A DNA stretch of 64,000 nucleotides from the NCBI RefSeq assembly GCF_005144745.1, contig NZ_SWKK01000012.1, positions 62,001 to 126,000 on the forward strand. The letters run 5' to 3'. Position numbers and translations under genes: made by a program. Positions within the stretch are counted from its first letter, which is position 1; each line of letters begins with the position of its first letter. The notes beneath the pieces were generated by a model. That model worked only from the letters and a program-made list of their open reading frames with translations. It ran no database searches and was not told the origin of the DNA. Of this stretch, positions 26,447 to 34,326 are shown piece after piece. This stretch comes from Flavobacterium sp. ASW18X. GTDB lineage: Bacteria; Bacteroidota; Bacteroidia; Flavobacteriales; Flavobacteriaceae.

Positions 26447-27853
26447 TTAGGTAGATGCTTTTGGACTTCTTTTAATGGTATCTTGAATCCATTTAACTTG
26501 TTGGAATTCTGGATACAATTCTGAAAAAACCTTAGATTTTTTAGGGTTTAGTTGTAGTGCTATGGTTAATTGTTCTTTAGCTAAATCTTGCTGATTATTT
26601 GTAAGATACAGACCTGAAAGCTGATAAATAAGTTCCGCATGGTTAGGGTAAAACTCTAACCCTTGCAGTAGAACTTGTATAGCAGCCGCACTATCCTTTA
26701 AATGATGTAGTGTTTTTGCCCAATTAGACCACGTACTAAACTCGTAATTACCCAATTCAACAGCTTGTTTATAGGCGAAGTCTGCTTCTGCATAATTACC
26801 TAAGGCATAAAAGGTATCTGCATTTAATCTCCAATATGTAGGGTTGTCTCCGTCTATATTAATGGCCTTGTTTACGTAGTGAAGAGCCCTTTCATAGTTT
26901 TCTTTTCTATAATAGAATTTGGTAATGGCAAGCCAGCCTTTATCCAATAAAGGGTCTTCATGTACAGTATGGTAATAATAATATTTGGCCAACTCGTCAT
27001 TGCCTAATTTTTCATGGCATTTGCCAATACGTAAATAGGCGTGAGAGGTGGGGTCTTCTATTTCAATAGTAGTTTCGTAACAAGCTATAGCTTCATTAAG
27101 TTGCCCCATCTTCTCTAAAATCTTGGCTTTTTCAAAATAAGCACCCAAGAATGTATCATCAGAAATGATGGCGAAATCAAAAGCACTCAAAGCCTCTTTA
27201 TGCATGTTTTTTTCGTCATACATTTTTCCCAATTGATGCCAAGCTACTTCGCAATACAGGTTTTTCTCTAAATAATCATTTAAAAATACTATAGCGCCAT
27301 CAAAATCTTCTAAAAACTCAAAGCAATAAATAACATTATACAGAGAAGAGTAATCAGAGTCATCCACATCCAAGCATTTTATGAAACACTCTTTTGCTTT
27401 CTTATAGTTATCCATAAACAAATATTCCATGCCCATTAACGAATAGATATCAAAATTATCTTCGTTAGCGTTAAGAATTAATGCTTTTCTAAGCATGTTT
27501 ACTGCTCCGTTATGGTCATCTTTTTTAGAGAGGATATTAGCACGTTGAATATAAATTTCCTCGTTGTGTGCATCAATAGTTTCTAGCTCATCTAACAAAT
27601 CTTGTGCTAAGGTAAATTGGTCTTCAAAAACCAAAACTTCTACCTGTAAAAGTTTTATTTCCATACAATTTGGATGCTGTTGCAGTCCAATCTGTATGGC
27701 TTTTTTTCCTAGGGTTACCTTACCAATGTTTAAGTAGTGATGAATTATCTCCTCAAAGTCCTCTGCATCAAAAAAATAGACATCGTCTGTTTTAAGCATG
27801 GACTCAAACTTGTGAATGGTAGGGTTATGATTTTCGTTAGTATTTAACGCCAT
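26447..27853 (-). CDS. Tetratricopeptide repeat protein
   Basis: Soluble protein of 468 residues with about 10-12 TPR units from residue 35 to 450 (repeats such as YSLMGMEYLFMDNYKKAKEC and AYLRIGKCHEKLGNDELAKY). No signal peptide or membrane segment is seen, so it is probably a cytoplasmic scaffold. It is the first gene of a run with the DUF368 pair and aroE (30 bases to the first DUF368 gene). A perfect 10-bp inverted repeat lies in its upstream gap. Partner unknown. Confidence 0.85.
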   Translation of the reverse strand: MALNTNENHNPTIHKFESMLKTDDVYFFDAEDFEEIIHHYLNIGKVTLGKKAIQIGLQQHPNCMEIKLLQVEVLVFEDQFTLAQDLLDELETIDAHNEEIYIQRANILSKKDDHNGAVNMLRKALILNANEDNFDIYSLMGMEYLFMDNYKKAKECFIKCLDVDDSDYSSLYNVIYCFEFLEDFDGAIVFLNDYLEKNLYCEVAWHQLGKMYDEKNMHKEALSAFDFAIISDDTFLGAYFEKAKILEKMGQLNEAIACYETTIEIEDPTSHAYLRIGKCHEKLGNDELAKYYYYHTVHEDPLLDKGWLAITKFYYRKENYERALHYVNKAINIDGDNPTYWRLNADTFYALGNYAEADFAYKQAVELGNYEFSTWSNWAKTLHHLKDSAAAIQVLLQGLEFYPNHAELIYQLSGLYLTNNQQDLAKEQLTIALQLNPKKSKVFSELYPEFQQVKWIQDTIKRSPKAST

Positions 27854-27880
27854 AGGTCTAGTTGTGGTTAACTATAAACT

Positions 27881-27910
27881 TAAAATTAGGATGATATTGC
27901 CCTAATTTTA
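27881..27910. repeat. Perfect 10-bp inverted repeat upstream of the TPR gene
   Basis: TAAAATTAGG and its reverse complement CCTAATTTTA are separated by 10 bases, in the 98-base gap after the aminotransferase gene. It could be a weak terminator for the aminotransferase or an operator for the TPR gene; the A/T-rich stem and lack of a T-run leave this open. Confidence 0.4.
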
Positions 27911-27951
27911 GTCGATAGGTAGGGTTGTTATTAACAAATTAGTTAACAGGT

Positions 27952-29130
27952 TTAGGAATTTGTGTTGTTCAGAATGTCTAAAATCTGCTTACAACCCTTT
28001 GTAATTTCTGCTTCGGAAATGGTTAATGGTGGCGTAATTCTGACCGCTTTTTTTTCAAATAACAACCAAAAAAGAATAAGTTTCTCTTTTGCGGCTGTTA
28101 GTACTAAATGGTTTGCAATTTCTTCATTATCTAAAATCAAAGCCAGCATTAACCCTTTTCCTCTTATTTCTTTAATCAAAGGATGTACCAAAAGAGTTCT
28201 AAAAAGCTTTTCTTTAGCTACAGTAGCTGATATTAGTTGGCTTTTCTGCAGTTCCTGTAAAGTAGCCAAAGATGCTGCCGCAATGACAGGGTTGCCGCCA
28301 AAAGTTGTAATATGACCTAATTTTGGGTTTTGTAAACATGCCATTATTTGGTTAGAAGCTACAAAAGCACCTACGGGCATGCCAGATGCCATGCCTTTGC
28401 CAACTACTAAGATATCTGGAATACATTGGTAGTGTTCAAAAGCAAAGAGTTTGCCCGTTCTGCCAAAACCGGGTTGAATCTCATCTAAAATAAGTAACGT
28501 CCCAGTTTGGTCGCATTTTTCTCTAACTTTTTTTAGGTAATTATCTTGTGGGGTAATAAAACCTGCTCCCCCTTGTATGGTTTCTAGAATAACGGCAGCT
28601 ACTTTGTCAGTAATTAAGTTTAGGTCTTCTTCTACATTAAACCCAATAAAACCTACATCTGGGATTAACGGGCGGAAAGAGGCTTTACGTTCTTCCATGT
28701 TCATAAGACTTAAGCTACCCATGGTATTACCGTGATAGGCATTTTTTGCCGCTAATATTCGTGAACGCCCCGTATATCTTCTAGCTAACTTTAGGGCACC
28801 TTCTATGGCTTCTGTACCCGAATTTACCAAATAGGTGCTCTCTAATGATTTGGGCAATACTTGGGCTAATGCCTTAGCATAATCTACTGCTGGCTTTTGT
28901 ACATATTCCCCGTATACCATAACATGCATGTATTCTTTGGCTTGTTGGGTAATCGCAGCAACTACGGCAGGGTGGCAATGCCCCAACGTACATGCAGAAA
29001 CTCCTGCAACAAAATCTAAATGGGCATGCCCCTCGATGTCAAAAATATAACTCCCAGATGCCTTACTAACTTCTAATGCTAGTGGGTAAGGCGATGTTTG
29101 TGCTTGGTATGTATAAAAATCTTCCGTCAT
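27952..29130 (-). CDS. Class III aminotransferase (acetylornithine/4-aminobutyrate type)
   Basis: PLP-dependent omega-aminotransferase of 392 residues. The PLP Lys245 is in VVGKGMASGMPVG, the Asp216 contacting the pyridine nitrogen is in LLILDEIQPGFGRTG, and the phosphate-binding NSGTEAIEGALKLAR is at 103-117. The overall pattern is that of ArgD-like enzymes, but no arginine or lysine biosynthesis genes are nearby, so the substrate is left open. It lies 27 bases downstream of the OstA-like gene. Confidence 0.87.
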   Translation of the reverse strand: MTEDFYTYQAQTSPYPLALEVSKASGSYIFDIEGHAHLDFVAGVSACTLGHCHPAVVAAITQQAKEYMHVMVYGEYVQKPAVDYAKALAQVLPKSLESTYLVNSGTEAIEGALKLARRYTGRSRILAAKNAYHGNTMGSLSLMNMEERKASFRPLIPDVGFIGFNVEEDLNLITDKVAAVILETIQGGAGFITPQDNYLKKVREKCDQTGTLLILDEIQPGFGRTGKLFAFEHYQCIPDILVVGKGMASGMPVGAFVASNQIMACLQNPKLGHITTFGGNPVIAAASLATLQELQKSQLISATVAKEKLFRTLLVHPLIKEIRGKGLMLALILDNEEIANHLVLTAAKEKLILFWLLFEKKAVRITPPLTISEAEITKGCKQILDILNNTNS

Positions 29131-29157
29131 GTAACTCCTACAAAATACCTGGTACTA

Positions 29158-30876
29158 TTATCTAACCGCTTTTTTTACTTTGGATTTAGTGGGGTTAGTG
29201 GCTTTGCTGTTGGATTTTGCATTAATGGGTTGTTTCTTCAAGGGTTCACCACTACGTTCACTTTCTTCTGCATCTATATCTATGGGTGCGTCTATACCTC
29301 TTATTTTAACTAAGACAATGTTGTTATCATCCTCATCAAAAATATCTTCTTTCTTATAAATACGCTCGTCTCCACGCCAGATAAACCCTTTTAGTTTTCT
29401 GTTTTCTAAGGGCAAATCCTTTTCTGGATATATTTTACCTTCTGGATTTACAAAAAACGTAATATTCTCAATATCACTATTGTTGAGTTCTAATCTTATT
29501 TTACTGCTTATTGTCTTGTCTATGCCAATGAGTTCATTATCATCATTATACATGTAATAGATTACCTCTGTATTTTTTATAAGATCAACAATTTTAAGCT
29601 CATTCTCTATAAACTTACCCAGTAAATCTTTGCCTTTAGCTTGGTTATAACCTTGTTTACCAATGGTATCAAAAGAGCTAATAAATGCGTTGTTAATTAC
29701 CTTTAAAGAATCTAATTCCTCCGTTTCTAAATTGGATAATAAATGGATACTATCACCTGTCATTTGGTTGTCCATGTTCCAAAGTACAGGATTGGTAATT
29801 AATTGTGTAATTCCTGTTTTCTCAGAAGAATGTATGGAATCGCACTTGCCACTCATGTCTGTTTTATAGAATTTAGCATTACTAAATGCCCGTAAAATTC
29901 TATTTTCTGGTTGCCCTGTTACCATTAGGGTATCGCCATGAATATAAAGTGAGTCTTGCTGAACTAAATTAATTGCCACAGCACGTTTAGTAGCGAAAAC
30001 GGAATCTTTATCTTTAAAAACTTCAGCATAATGGGCGCGTATTACCCCGTTATTTACGGTGTCTGTAACTTTAATATTATTGGTAGCCGAGGCAAATGAA
30101 CTTGCTTTATCAAAATATACGCTATCCCCTTCAATGATTCTATTACTGTAATCTATTCTTGTATTTTTTACACCATACCCTTGTTCTATCTTAGTATCAT
30201 AAAACCCACGTTCGCAATAGATTTTATAAGCCTCTCCAGTAATGGTAGATGGTCCGTACATGTACGCATTTTTAGATACTCTGTAGTAGTTTAATTGTTC
30301 AGAGTCAATCACGTATTCTGGATTGTCTATATGCACATTCTTTTGGAATTGCACTTTTTTCAGTTCCATAAAGTACGTGCCAATAATACTAGTCAATACA
30401 TTAGCAGAGTCTACCACTTTACCACCAGATTTATAATAAGACTCCTGCTTTTCTCTATCAAAGTATAGTGTATCTGTAGTCAAAGTCATTTGTTGGTCGC
30501 TCAAATCTACAGCTTCATAAGCTCTGGCTAGTTTGGTATTACCGTTATAGTCTAGCTTGCCACTATTCATTTCTATAGAATCTCCTTGCTGTAAACGTAC
30601 ATTGCCAATAGCACGTAAGCGGTTTTCTTGGGCATAAAATACGGCAACATCACACCACAAATCGGCCCCTTGATGTTCAAATTGTACTTGTCTCTCTTCA
30701 TCTTTACTAAAAATAGAGGCTCCTGGAAATTTAGCCTCATCCTTGGTAAAGTTTGCTCCGTAAACAATGTTTATTTGTCTGCCTTCAGCTGGTTTTTCTT
30801 GCGCAAATCCAACAGAAAATACTAGTAGTAATAGTAGTGATGTAAATGGTTTCAATTGCTTGAAAATTTTGTTCAA
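29158..30876 (-). CDS. OstA-like protein (LptA/LptD N-terminal type)
   Basis: Periplasmic protein of about 572 residues with a signal peptide (SLLLLLVFSVGFAQ) and a long run of short beta segments typical of the OstA/LptA beta-jellyroll (repeats such as ENRLRAIGNVRLQQGDSIEM and DKASSFASATNNIKV). LptA-type proteins bridge LPS from LptC to LptD; Bacteroidetes commonly have this larger OstA-like form, and its exact place in the bridge is inferred. No in-frame ATG exists. The TTG at 30876 is used here, but it coincides with a TAnnTTTG octamer (30874-30881), so the TTG at 30855 may be the real start. Confidence 0.85.
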   Translation of the reverse strand: MNKIFKQLKPFTSLLLLLVFSVGFAQEKPAEGRQINIVYGANFTKDEAKFPGASIFSKDEERQVQFEHQGADLWCDVAVFYAQENRLRAIGNVRLQQGDSIEMNSGKLDYNGNTKLARAYEAVDLSDQQMTLTTDTLYFDREKQESYYKSGGKVVDSANVLTSIIGTYFMELKKVQFQKNVHIDNPEYVIDSEQLNYYRVSKNAYMYGPSTITGEAYKIYCERGFYDTKIEQGYGVKNTRIDYSNRIIEGDSVYFDKASSFASATNNIKVTDTVNNGVIRAHYAEVFKDKDSVFATKRAVAINLVQQDSLYIHGDTLMVTGQPENRILRAFSNAKFYKTDMSGKCDSIHSSEKTGITQLITNPVLWNMDNQMTGDSIHLLSNLETEELDSLKVINNAFISSFDTIGKQGYNQAKGKDLLGKFIENELKIVDLIKNTEVIYYMYNDDNELIGIDKTISSKIRLELNNSDIENITFFVNPEGKIYPEKDLPLENRKLKGFIWRGDERIYKKEDIFDEDDNNIVLVKIRGIDAPIDIDAEESERSGEPLKKQPINAKSNSKATNPTKSKVKKAVR

Positions 30877-30975
30877 AAGTAGCGTTTTTGAGCTTATATT
30901 ACTTTTTGTTTAATATAGATTTAGCAGAAGCCGTATGCATGTTGATTTATTTTTTTAATATCGAATTGTAAAAAT

Positions 30976-31575
30976 TTACAATTTTATGTTTTCTATTGGT
31001 ATATAGAACGTAGGAGAAAAGGTAAGCATAGCGTTAATAAGTTGAAACCCGCTAAATTCTTTTAACGATGCCAGAGTGATGTTTTCTGTTAAAAGTATGC
31101 CTTGATTAAGTAGTCTTTGTCTACAAGTTCCCTGGAGTAAGCATTGCTTTGAAGTTATCCACTGCCCGTCTTTTAAAAAGGCAATATTAGCAAAATAGGT
31201 GTCTGTAAGTAGCCCATTTTTTAAGATGATAATATCATCACAATCCCCTCTTTTTTTCCATAATTGGGTTAAAGGAGAGCGGTCTGTAAATTTTAAATCG
31301 TAATCTATAACGTTATCCTCAACTACTTTAAGGGTTGTAATTTTCTTTGGAGCGTAGGTAGAAAATTCATATCGTTTCTTGTGCTGATTATAACAGATTT
31401 TTAATTTTACAGTTCCTTTTTTATAAGTATTTGGTATGGTTATACCTTGTAGCAATGAGAAATAAGGGCTTGTTCCGTAAAATTTTAGAAACGACCTTAA
31501 AAAACGAACCTCATGATATTCAGCATGCTGAATATCCCCATCCATTATACAAATAGTTTCAAAGAGTGGGAACAT
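30976..31575 (-). CDS. Class IV aminotransferase (aminodeoxychorismate lyase-like)
   Basis: Short protein (199 residues) of the PLP fold-type IV group. Immediate overlap (17 bases) with the upstream pabB points to aminodeoxychorismate lyase, which makes 4-aminobenzoate for folate. It is about 70 residues shorter than E. coli PabC (269). Recognisable parts include an N-terminal FETICIMDGDIQHAEYHEVR and a TDTYFANIAFLKDG segment where the family has its conserved S/N-x-x-N-I/L-F. The catalytic Lys candidate is in GTVKLKICY. pabC function is a reasonable inference from context. Confidence 0.8.
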   Translation of the reverse strand: MFPLFETICIMDGDIQHAEYHEVRFLRSFLKFYGTSPYFSLLQGITIPNTYKKGTVKLKICYNQHKKRYEFSTYAPKKITTLKVVEDNVIDYDLKFTDRSPLTQLWKKRGDCDDIIILKNGLLTDTYFANIAFLKDGQWITSKQCLLQGTCRQRLLNQGILLTENITLASLKEFSGFQLINAMLTFSPTFYIPIENIKL

Positions 31576-32533
31576 ACACTTTTTTTAAAAGTTCATCATA
31601 CTCTTCATCTAAAACACTTTGGTGTGTTATACCTCCGCCACTTTTAAAATAGGCTTTGTCATTTATTTGTTCAATAAATCTTATGGCAACTCCTATATCT
31701 ATTGTATTACCGTCATAAACACCAAAAACACCAGTGTAATATCCTCGTTTATACTGTTCTGCTTCTTTAATTATGGCGATTGTTTTGTTTTTGGGAGCAC
31801 CACTAATAGAACCAGCGGGGAGCAGTTTAAAGAGCAGTTGTGCAAAATTGTCTTTCCAGTTTAAAGGTAATTTGCCTCGTATTTCGGAACTTGTTTGGTA
31901 CAGTCCGCCCGTGGCGGTATTTATTTTATCTACATATCTAAACTTAGTCACAGTAATTTCTTTAGCTACTAAGGATAAGTCATTTCTAATTAAATCTACA
32001 ATGGTGTTATGCTCTTGTATTTCTTTGTGATTTTTAAGTAACAACTCTAAAGCATTAGGCAAATGTGCAGGTATGGTACCCTTCATAGGGTAGGAGTAGA
32101 TGTGGTCTTCTTTTATTTTGACGAAGCATTCTGGAGAAAAGCATACAAATTGGTCTTTGAATAGCAATTTGTAAGGCGCATTGGCCAGATTAAATACTGT
32201 TCTTAAGTCCACGTTGCGCTTTAATTCCGTTGGGAAAGTTAAATTCAACAAAAAGCTATTGCCGGCATGAATATTATTCAGAACATGGTCGAAAGCTTTT
32301 TTATACCGTTCATAGTTGAGTGGTATTGGGTCTAAAGTAATATTAGAATCCGGTTCTGTTTTTAGGTTGGGAGCGTTAGAGAATCCTTTTATATTAAAAA
32401 GGATATTTTGTCTTGCCGCTTCTTTAGGAGATAGCGCAATGCAGTTTTCTTGTTCAAAGTCAATAATAAAAAAGAAAGGCTCTCCGTTGCATAAAAAACC
32501 TTTGGTCTTTTGTTCAAAAGAGAGCCTATCCAT
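31559..32533 (-). CDS. pabB: Aminodeoxychorismate synthase component I
   Basis: Chorismate-binding enzyme that aminates chorismate to 4-amino-4-deoxychorismate. It is 324 residues, the short form lacking most of the N-terminal domain found in E. coli PabB. The catalytic core motifs are present: YPMKGTIPAH with the catalytic Lys, HNTIVDLIRNDLS, LLPAGSISGAPKNKT and RGYYTGVFGVYDG. No glutamine amidotransferase (pabA/trpG) gene is adjacent, so it either borrows TrpG or uses ammonia. It overlaps the pabC-like gene and starts 15 bases after purA. Confidence 0.9.
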   Translation of the reverse strand: MDRLSFEQKTKGFLCNGEPFFFIIDFEQENCIALSPKEAARQNILFNIKGFSNAPNLKTEPDSNITLDPIPLNYERYKKAFDHVLNNIHAGNSFLLNLTFPTELKRNVDLRTVFNLANAPYKLLFKDQFVCFSPECFVKIKEDHIYSYPMKGTIPAHLPNALELLLKNHKEIQEHNTIVDLIRNDLSLVAKEITVTKFRYVDKINTATGGLYQTSSEIRGKLPLNWKDNFAQLLFKLLPAGSISGAPKNKTIAIIKEAEQYKRGYYTGVFGVYDGNTIDIGVAIRFIEQINDKAYFKSGGGITHQSVLDEEYDELLKKVYVPTL

Positions 32534-32548
32534 TAAAGTAATACTATT

Positions 32549-33817
32549 TTAACGTAGAATGGTCTGTAGTCTATCTGGTCCTACAGAAACAATCTTAATT
32601 GGAACATTCAATTCTTTTTCTAAATATGCAATGTATGCGTTCAATGCTGCAGGTAATTCTTCTGCCTTAGAAAGTTTGGTTAAATCTTCTTTCCAACCTT
32701 TAAGTTCTGTGTATACAGGAGTTACATATTCTGCTTCTATATTATATGGTAAATGTGTAATCTGTTCTCCTTTATAGTGGTATGCTGTACAAACTTTTAT
32801 GGTGTCAAAACCACTTAGTACATCAGCTTTCATCATCATTAATTCGGTAACACCATTAATCTGTACGGCATATTTAAGTGCTACTAAATCTAACCAACCA
32901 CAACGTCTTGGTCTGCCGGTAGTAGCGCCAAATTCGTTTCCAACACGGCCCATGGTAGCACCAGCGTCATCAAACAACTCAGTAGGGAATGGACCACTCC
33001 CTACACGTGTAGTATAGGCTTTAAAAATACCAAGTACGCTGCCAATTTTACCAGGTGCAACACCTAAGCCGGTACAAGCCCCTGCTGCAGTAGTGTTAGA
33101 AGAGGTTACAAAAGGATAGGTTCCAAAGTCAATATCTAAAAGAGAGCCTTGCGCACCTTCTGCTAGTATTTTTTTGCCAGCCGCCATGGCATCAAAAATG
33201 TACTGTTCACTATCTATAAATGTCAGTTTTTTTAAGGTTTCTACGCCCTCAAAGAACTCTGCTTCTAATTCATCTAAATTATATTGAATGTCTACATCAT
33301 AGTAGGCAATCATCGCCTCATGCTTATCTGCTAAGGCTCTGTATTTTTCTTTCCAATCGGTAAATTCTAAATCGCCTACACGCATTCCGTTTCTGCCTGT
33401 TTTATCCATGTAGGTTGGTCCAATACCCTTTAAGGTAGAACCTATTTTTGCTTTACCTTTTGCGGTTTCTGATGCTGCATCTAATAAACGATGTGTTGGT
33501 AGTATTAGGTGCGCTTTTCTAGAGATTAATAATTTAGCAACAAAGTCTATTTGAAATTGTTCCAAGTTATCTAACTCTTTTTTAAAAATTACAGGGTCTA
33601 TAACTACGCCATTACCCACTACGTTCATAGCATTTTTGTGGAAAATTCCAGACGGAATGGTGTGTAGAACGTGTTTTATACCATCAAATTCTAAGGTGTG
33701 GCCTGCATTTGGACCACCTTGGAAGCGTGCTATAATGTCATAGTCTTTGGTTAAAACATCAACAATTTTTCCCTTGCCTTCGTCTCCCCATTGGAGCCCA
33801 AGTAATAAATCTACCAT
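32549..33817 (-). CDS. purA: Adenylosuccinate synthase
   Basis: Joins IMP and aspartate using GTP, the first step from IMP to AMP. The P-loop QWGDEGKGKIVD is at the N-terminus, followed by GGPNAGHT, HxxP-type GIGPTYMDK and the late VSVGPDR base-specificity segment. The length of 422 residues is normal. It is 11 bases downstream of the Fur-family gene, inside a run from the trmH-type gene to pabC. Confidence 0.95.
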   Translation of the reverse strand: MVDLLLGLQWGDEGKGKIVDVLTKDYDIIARFQGGPNAGHTLEFDGIKHVLHTIPSGIFHKNAMNVVGNGVVIDPVIFKKELDNLEQFQIDFVAKLLISRKAHLILPTHRLLDAASETAKGKAKIGSTLKGIGPTYMDKTGRNGMRVGDLEFTDWKEKYRALADKHEAMIAYYDVDIQYNLDELEAEFFEGVETLKKLTFIDSEQYIFDAMAAGKKILAEGAQGSLLDIDFGTYPFVTSSNTTAAGACTGLGVAPGKIGSVLGIFKAYTTRVGSGPFPTELFDDAGATMGRVGNEFGATTGRPRRCGWLDLVALKYAVQINGVTELMMMKADVLSGFDTIKVCTAYHYKGEQITHLPYNIEAEYVTPVYTELKGWKEDLTKLSKAEELPAALNAYIAYLEKELNVPIKIVSVGPDRLQTILR

Positions 33818-33828
33818 TAAGTTTGTGC

Positions 33829-34287
33829 TTATTTGGTTACGTTTTCTTCGTTTTTGTTTCTGGTGCCGTAGAAGTATAAAGAATGGTTGTTGATTTTAAT
33901 ATCAAAAACCTCTTCAATGGTCTTTTTAATAGATTGTATACGTGGATCACAAAACTCTACTACCTCTCCCGTATCGGTTAAAATAACATGGTCATGTTGG
34001 CGGTCAAAATAGGATTTCTCGTATTGCGCTTGGCTAGTTCCAAATTGGTGTTTACGCACTAATTTACAATCTAAAAGTAGTTCTATAGTGTTGTAAAGGG
34101 TAGCTCTACTAACTCTATAATTTTTAGTTTTCATTTTTATGTACAAGGATTCAACATCAAAATGCTCATCACTGGCATAAATCTCTTGTAAAATAGCGTA
34201 GCGTTCCGGCGTTTTTCTATGCCCATTCTCTTCTAAGAAGGCAGTAAAAACGTTTTTTACGATTTCCTGATTTTTATCGTTCCCCAT
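33829..34287 (-). CDS. Fur family transcriptional regulator
   Basis: Winged-helix repressor of 152 residues. The recognition helix region is [15 protein letters not shown] (58-72) and the metal-binding HDH triad is His98-Asp99-His100, with Cys113 nearby. The structural-zinc Cys-x-x-Cys that normally follows HDH is absent (Leu103 and Thr106 occupy the positions), and no C-terminal Cys pair is found. It could be a Fur, PerR or another metal/peroxide sensor; the group cannot be assigned. It lies between spoT (39 bases) and purA (11 bases), with a -7 box in the spoT-fur gap, so it can be transcribed separately from spoT. Confidence 0.87.
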   Translation of the reverse strand: MGNDKNQEIVKNVFTAFLEENGHRKTPERYAILQEIYASDEHFDVESLYIKMKTKNYRVSRATLYNTIELLLDCKLVRKHQFGTSQAQYEKSYFDRQHDHVILTDTGEVVEFCDPRIQSIKKTIEEVFDIKINNHSLYFYGTRNKNEENVTK

Positions 34288-34309
34288 AATAGTGTAACAA
34301 TCAACCCAA

Positions 34310-34317
34310 CAAAGTTA
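34310..34317 (-). promoter_or_regulatory. -7 promoter box upstream of the Fur-family gene
   Basis: Reads TAACTTTG on the minus strand (exact TAnnTTTG), 22 bases before the ATG at 34287. Confidence 0.4.
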
Positions 34318-34326
34318 CATCTTTAT

